From: a virus
Virus record (IMG/VR): IMGVR_UViG_3300039100_000035
Location: 1 to 22,674 of that record
Strand: one strand, 5' to 3'
DNA length: 22,674 bases
A program made the translations under genes and the position numbers. The notes beneath the pieces were generated by a model. The model saw only the letters and a list, made by a program, of their open reading frames with translations, was not told the DNA's origin and searched no databases. Shown here one piece after another: positions 20,862 to 22,674 of the stretch (position 1 is its first letter; every line of letters begins with the position of its first letter).

Positions 20862-22674
20862 ATGGCCCATATCACCGTTCCCGATGAATCCACCGTCACA
20901 ACCTTCGTAGTCACGACTGCGCAGAGTGTTTTCAGCTTTCCTTGGACATGCTTTGACAAGACAGATATTCAGGTTCTTGTGGGTGCATCCTTGCTGTTGC
21001 AATCGGATTTCACTTTTGTTGGAAACCCCGGCACCGAAGGAGGCTTTGATGGTGGCACGGTCACGCTGGTTGCTGCTGTCTCAAACGTCACCGTCACAAT
21101 CTATCGCGACATTATCGTTCAGCGGACCGATGATTTTGGGGCTGGCCCCGTGTCTTCGCGTGATCGTAATACGGCGCTCGACCGTCTGACCGCGATGGTT
21201 CAGGACACCAAGCGGATTGCCAAAGGCGTTCCTCCAGAAATCCCGTTGCTTCCAGATGCGGTTCAAACTGTAGGCAACATTGTGGCTTTGCGTGCGGCCT
21301 TGTGGCCTAGTGGACGTCCAACGCAAATTTATCTGGTCAATAACTGGAGCGCAGGCGACGGCGGCGGGACATTCCGCTGGGACGCAGCCTCAACCACAAC
21401 CGATGACAACGGCACAATTATCAAGGAAACGGCTGTCACGACTGGGCGTTGGAAGCGTCAAGAGAACATGTTCCTAGACCCTCGATGGTTCGGTGCTGCG
21501 GTTGATGCGCGTGTAGCCGATGACGGCGTAGGCACTGGCACAACTTCTGTTTCGTCGGCTACGATTGGCTTTACAAGCGCCGATGTTGGCAAGGCGGTAT
21601 TTTTAGGGCCACTTGCTTCGCCGTTGGTTACGACAATTATTAGCGTGACGAACGCGACAACCGCCGTCGTTGGCGCGACGGTTCCGATTGCGGCTGGCAT
21701 TCGGATTATCCTTGGCACCGATGACACCGCAGAGTGGCAGGCGTGTTTGGATTTTGCCGAAACATCAGGCCGTGAAATTATCGCACCAAACGGCTGGAGC
21801 GTTATCACTGCGCCGCTGATCTATGGCACCACGGCTGTCATCACAGACCCCACGGCAGGCAGGCGTTCAGGGCTAGCTATTCGCGGCACAAGCGCATCGG
21901 CCAGTGGCATGTATGCATTTCACGCTGGCGTCCTGCTGGACCTTCGCTATGGCACGGCTGACGGCGTTTCAACTTGGTTGCGTATTCAAGGAATGGCCTT
22001 TCATGGCCCATTACGGCGCGTTGGGTCGATTGGCCTCAAGATTGACAATTGCGCTTACTTCGAAATCGAAAACTGCGACATTGCCTTTTTTGAGCGCCAG
22101 ATTGTTGGAACAGATATTCTCTCAGGCGTGTTTGGTGAATGCACGATCCGTCTTGGGGTGCAAGGCTGGGAGTTTTCCTATTCCGATTTCTCACGGCCAA
22201 ACTCAATCACGTTCCGCGATTGTATTCTTGCCACAAACTACAGTTGGGGCGGGCTGGCCACTAATGCCGCGTGTATCCGTATCATTGGCGGATCGATTGA
22301 AGGCAACGGCATTGGATTGCCTTTGGCCTCGACGTCTGCATGGGGCGTCAAAGTAGTCAATTGCGGCACTGAAGGGTCAATCGGTCTTGATGTTAGTGGG
22401 GCATGCTACATTGAAGGCAACAACGGAAACGCCGATCTTTGGATTGACCAACAAACCAACGAAGCTCTGCATAATATTTCTGCCTCGTTCTTGCGCTACC
22501 TCTCAACCCAATACGTCACTCAAAATATTTTGTTTACACGCGATGCGGCCAGAACAGCTAGCTTTGTGCGTGTCGCTGGATCAGCATTCAAAGCCGCCAA
22601 CACCTATACCGAGGATGCTGGTCGGCCTTACATTTTCGCACCTAACGCCACCATAATTGACGGCGGCTCGAATG
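20862..22674 (+). CDS. Tail spike/fibre protein, 3' end outside window
   Basis: One frame is open from here to the right edge (604 codons without a stop). Residues 1-125 resemble the T7 tail-fibre N-terminal attachment domain: FPWTCFDKTDIQVLVGAS, a GGTVTLV strand, 'VTVTIYRDIIVQRTDDFG', then 'RNTALDRLTAMVQDTKRIAK'. A small domain follows with 'NWSAGDGGGTFRWDAAS' and 'TGRWKRQ', common as a spike linker. Then a pectate-lyase-like beta-helix begins with DPRWFGAAVDARVADDG, an inserted strand set (TSADVGKAVFLGP), GTDDTAEW, and 'REIIAPNGWSVI'. Such spikes bind and often cut surface polysaccharide. ATG 20862 is chosen because the family starts MAxITVP; an in-frame ATG at 20841 is possible. Both have weak ribosome binding sites. 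The enzymatic part and receptor tip cannot be judged because the gene is cut. Confidence 0.9.
   Translation, partial: MAHITVPDESTVTTFVVTTAQSVFSFPWTCFDKTDIQVLVGASLLLQSDFTFVGNPGTEGGFDGGTVTLVAAVSNVTVTIYRDIIVQRTDDFGAGPVSSRDRNTALDRLTAMVQDTKRIAKGVPPEIPLLPDAVQTVGNIVALRAALWPSGRPTQIYLVNNWSAGDGGGTFRWDAASTTTDDNGTIIKETAVTTGRWKRQENMFLDPRWFGAAVDARVADDGVGTGTTSVSSATIGFTSADVGKAVFLGPLASPLVTTIISVTNATTAVVGATVPIAAGIRIILGTDDTAEWQACLDFAETSGREIIAPNGWSVITAPLIYGTTAVITDPTAGRRSGLAIRGTSASASGMYAFHAGVLLDLRYGTADGVSTWLRIQGMAFHGPLRRVGSIGLKIDNCAYFEIENCDIAFFERQIVGTDILSGVFGECTIRLGVQGWEFSYSDFSRPNSITFRDCILATNYSWGGLATNAACIRIIGGSIEGNGIGLPLASTSAWGVKVVNCGTEGSIGLDVSGACYIEGNNGNADLWIDQQTNEALHNISASFLRYLSTQYVTQNILFTRDAARTASFVRVAGSAFKAANTYTEDAGRPYIFAPNATIIDGGSN

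Noticed and set aside
20818-22674. Diversity-generating retroelement or variable repeat expected from BPP-1 likeness
   Set aside because: No reverse transcriptase, template repeat or adenine-rich variable repeat is visible in the window.

Overview
This window is a stretch of a tailed, short-tailed (podovirus-type) bacteriophage or podovirus-like prophage. The evidence is gene order and protein content: a two-subunit terminase, a T7 gp8-type portal, a Bbp19-like protein, a scaffold, a capsid protein and cement protein of the Bordetella phage BPP-1 type, two tail-tube proteins, three internal (ejection) proteins of rising size, and a tail spike with a T7-fibre-like N-terminus. No integrase, repressor/Cro pair, tRNA, CRISPR array, transposase or rRNA was seen. 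Base composition is moderate and protein style suggests a proteobacterial host, perhaps alphaproteobacterial; this host call is weak inference.

Layout. (1) 1-1945, rightward: the 3' end of a replication-organiser-like gene cut by the left edge, an overlapping second replication (helicase-loader-like) gene, and a 347-residue protein with an XRE-like domain. (2) 2005-3402, leftward: a compact cassette of four small, translationally coupled genes (94, 51, 82 and 86 aa; the last is a helix-turn-helix protein). It has a 7-bp-arm inverted repeat just upstream of its first gene and a hairpin terminator at its end. A further small leftward coding segment and a good sigma70-like leftward promoter lie upstream. 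A 22-bp imperfect direct repeat brackets the four-gene cassette. (3) 3403-4559: divergent control region, the small terminase, then 515 bp of non-coding DNA rich in G/C homopolymer tracts and repeated TTGCG motifs. (4) 4560-11150, rightward: packaging and head module (terL, two small genes, portal, Bbp19-like, scaffold, capsid, cement, a small Bbp15-like gene), closed by a strong intrinsic terminator. (5) 11206-22674, rightward: head-tail and tail-tube proteins, internal virion proteins, and a tail spike that runs off the right edge.

Working together: the terminase pair cuts and packages replicated DNA through the portal into a shell built from scaffold, capsid and cement proteins. The tail-tube proteins close the head. 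The three internal proteins are ejected to carry DNA across the envelope, and the spike recognises or degrades the host surface glycan. No lysis gene is visible; one may lie beyond the right edge.

The most interesting part is the leftward small-gene cassette at 2005-3402. It has the architecture of accessory or anti-defence loci (small unknown proteins, a terminal HTH gene, an operator-like inverted repeat) and also contains a coding segment that appears to be split between frames. The unusual non-coding region between the terminase genes is second.
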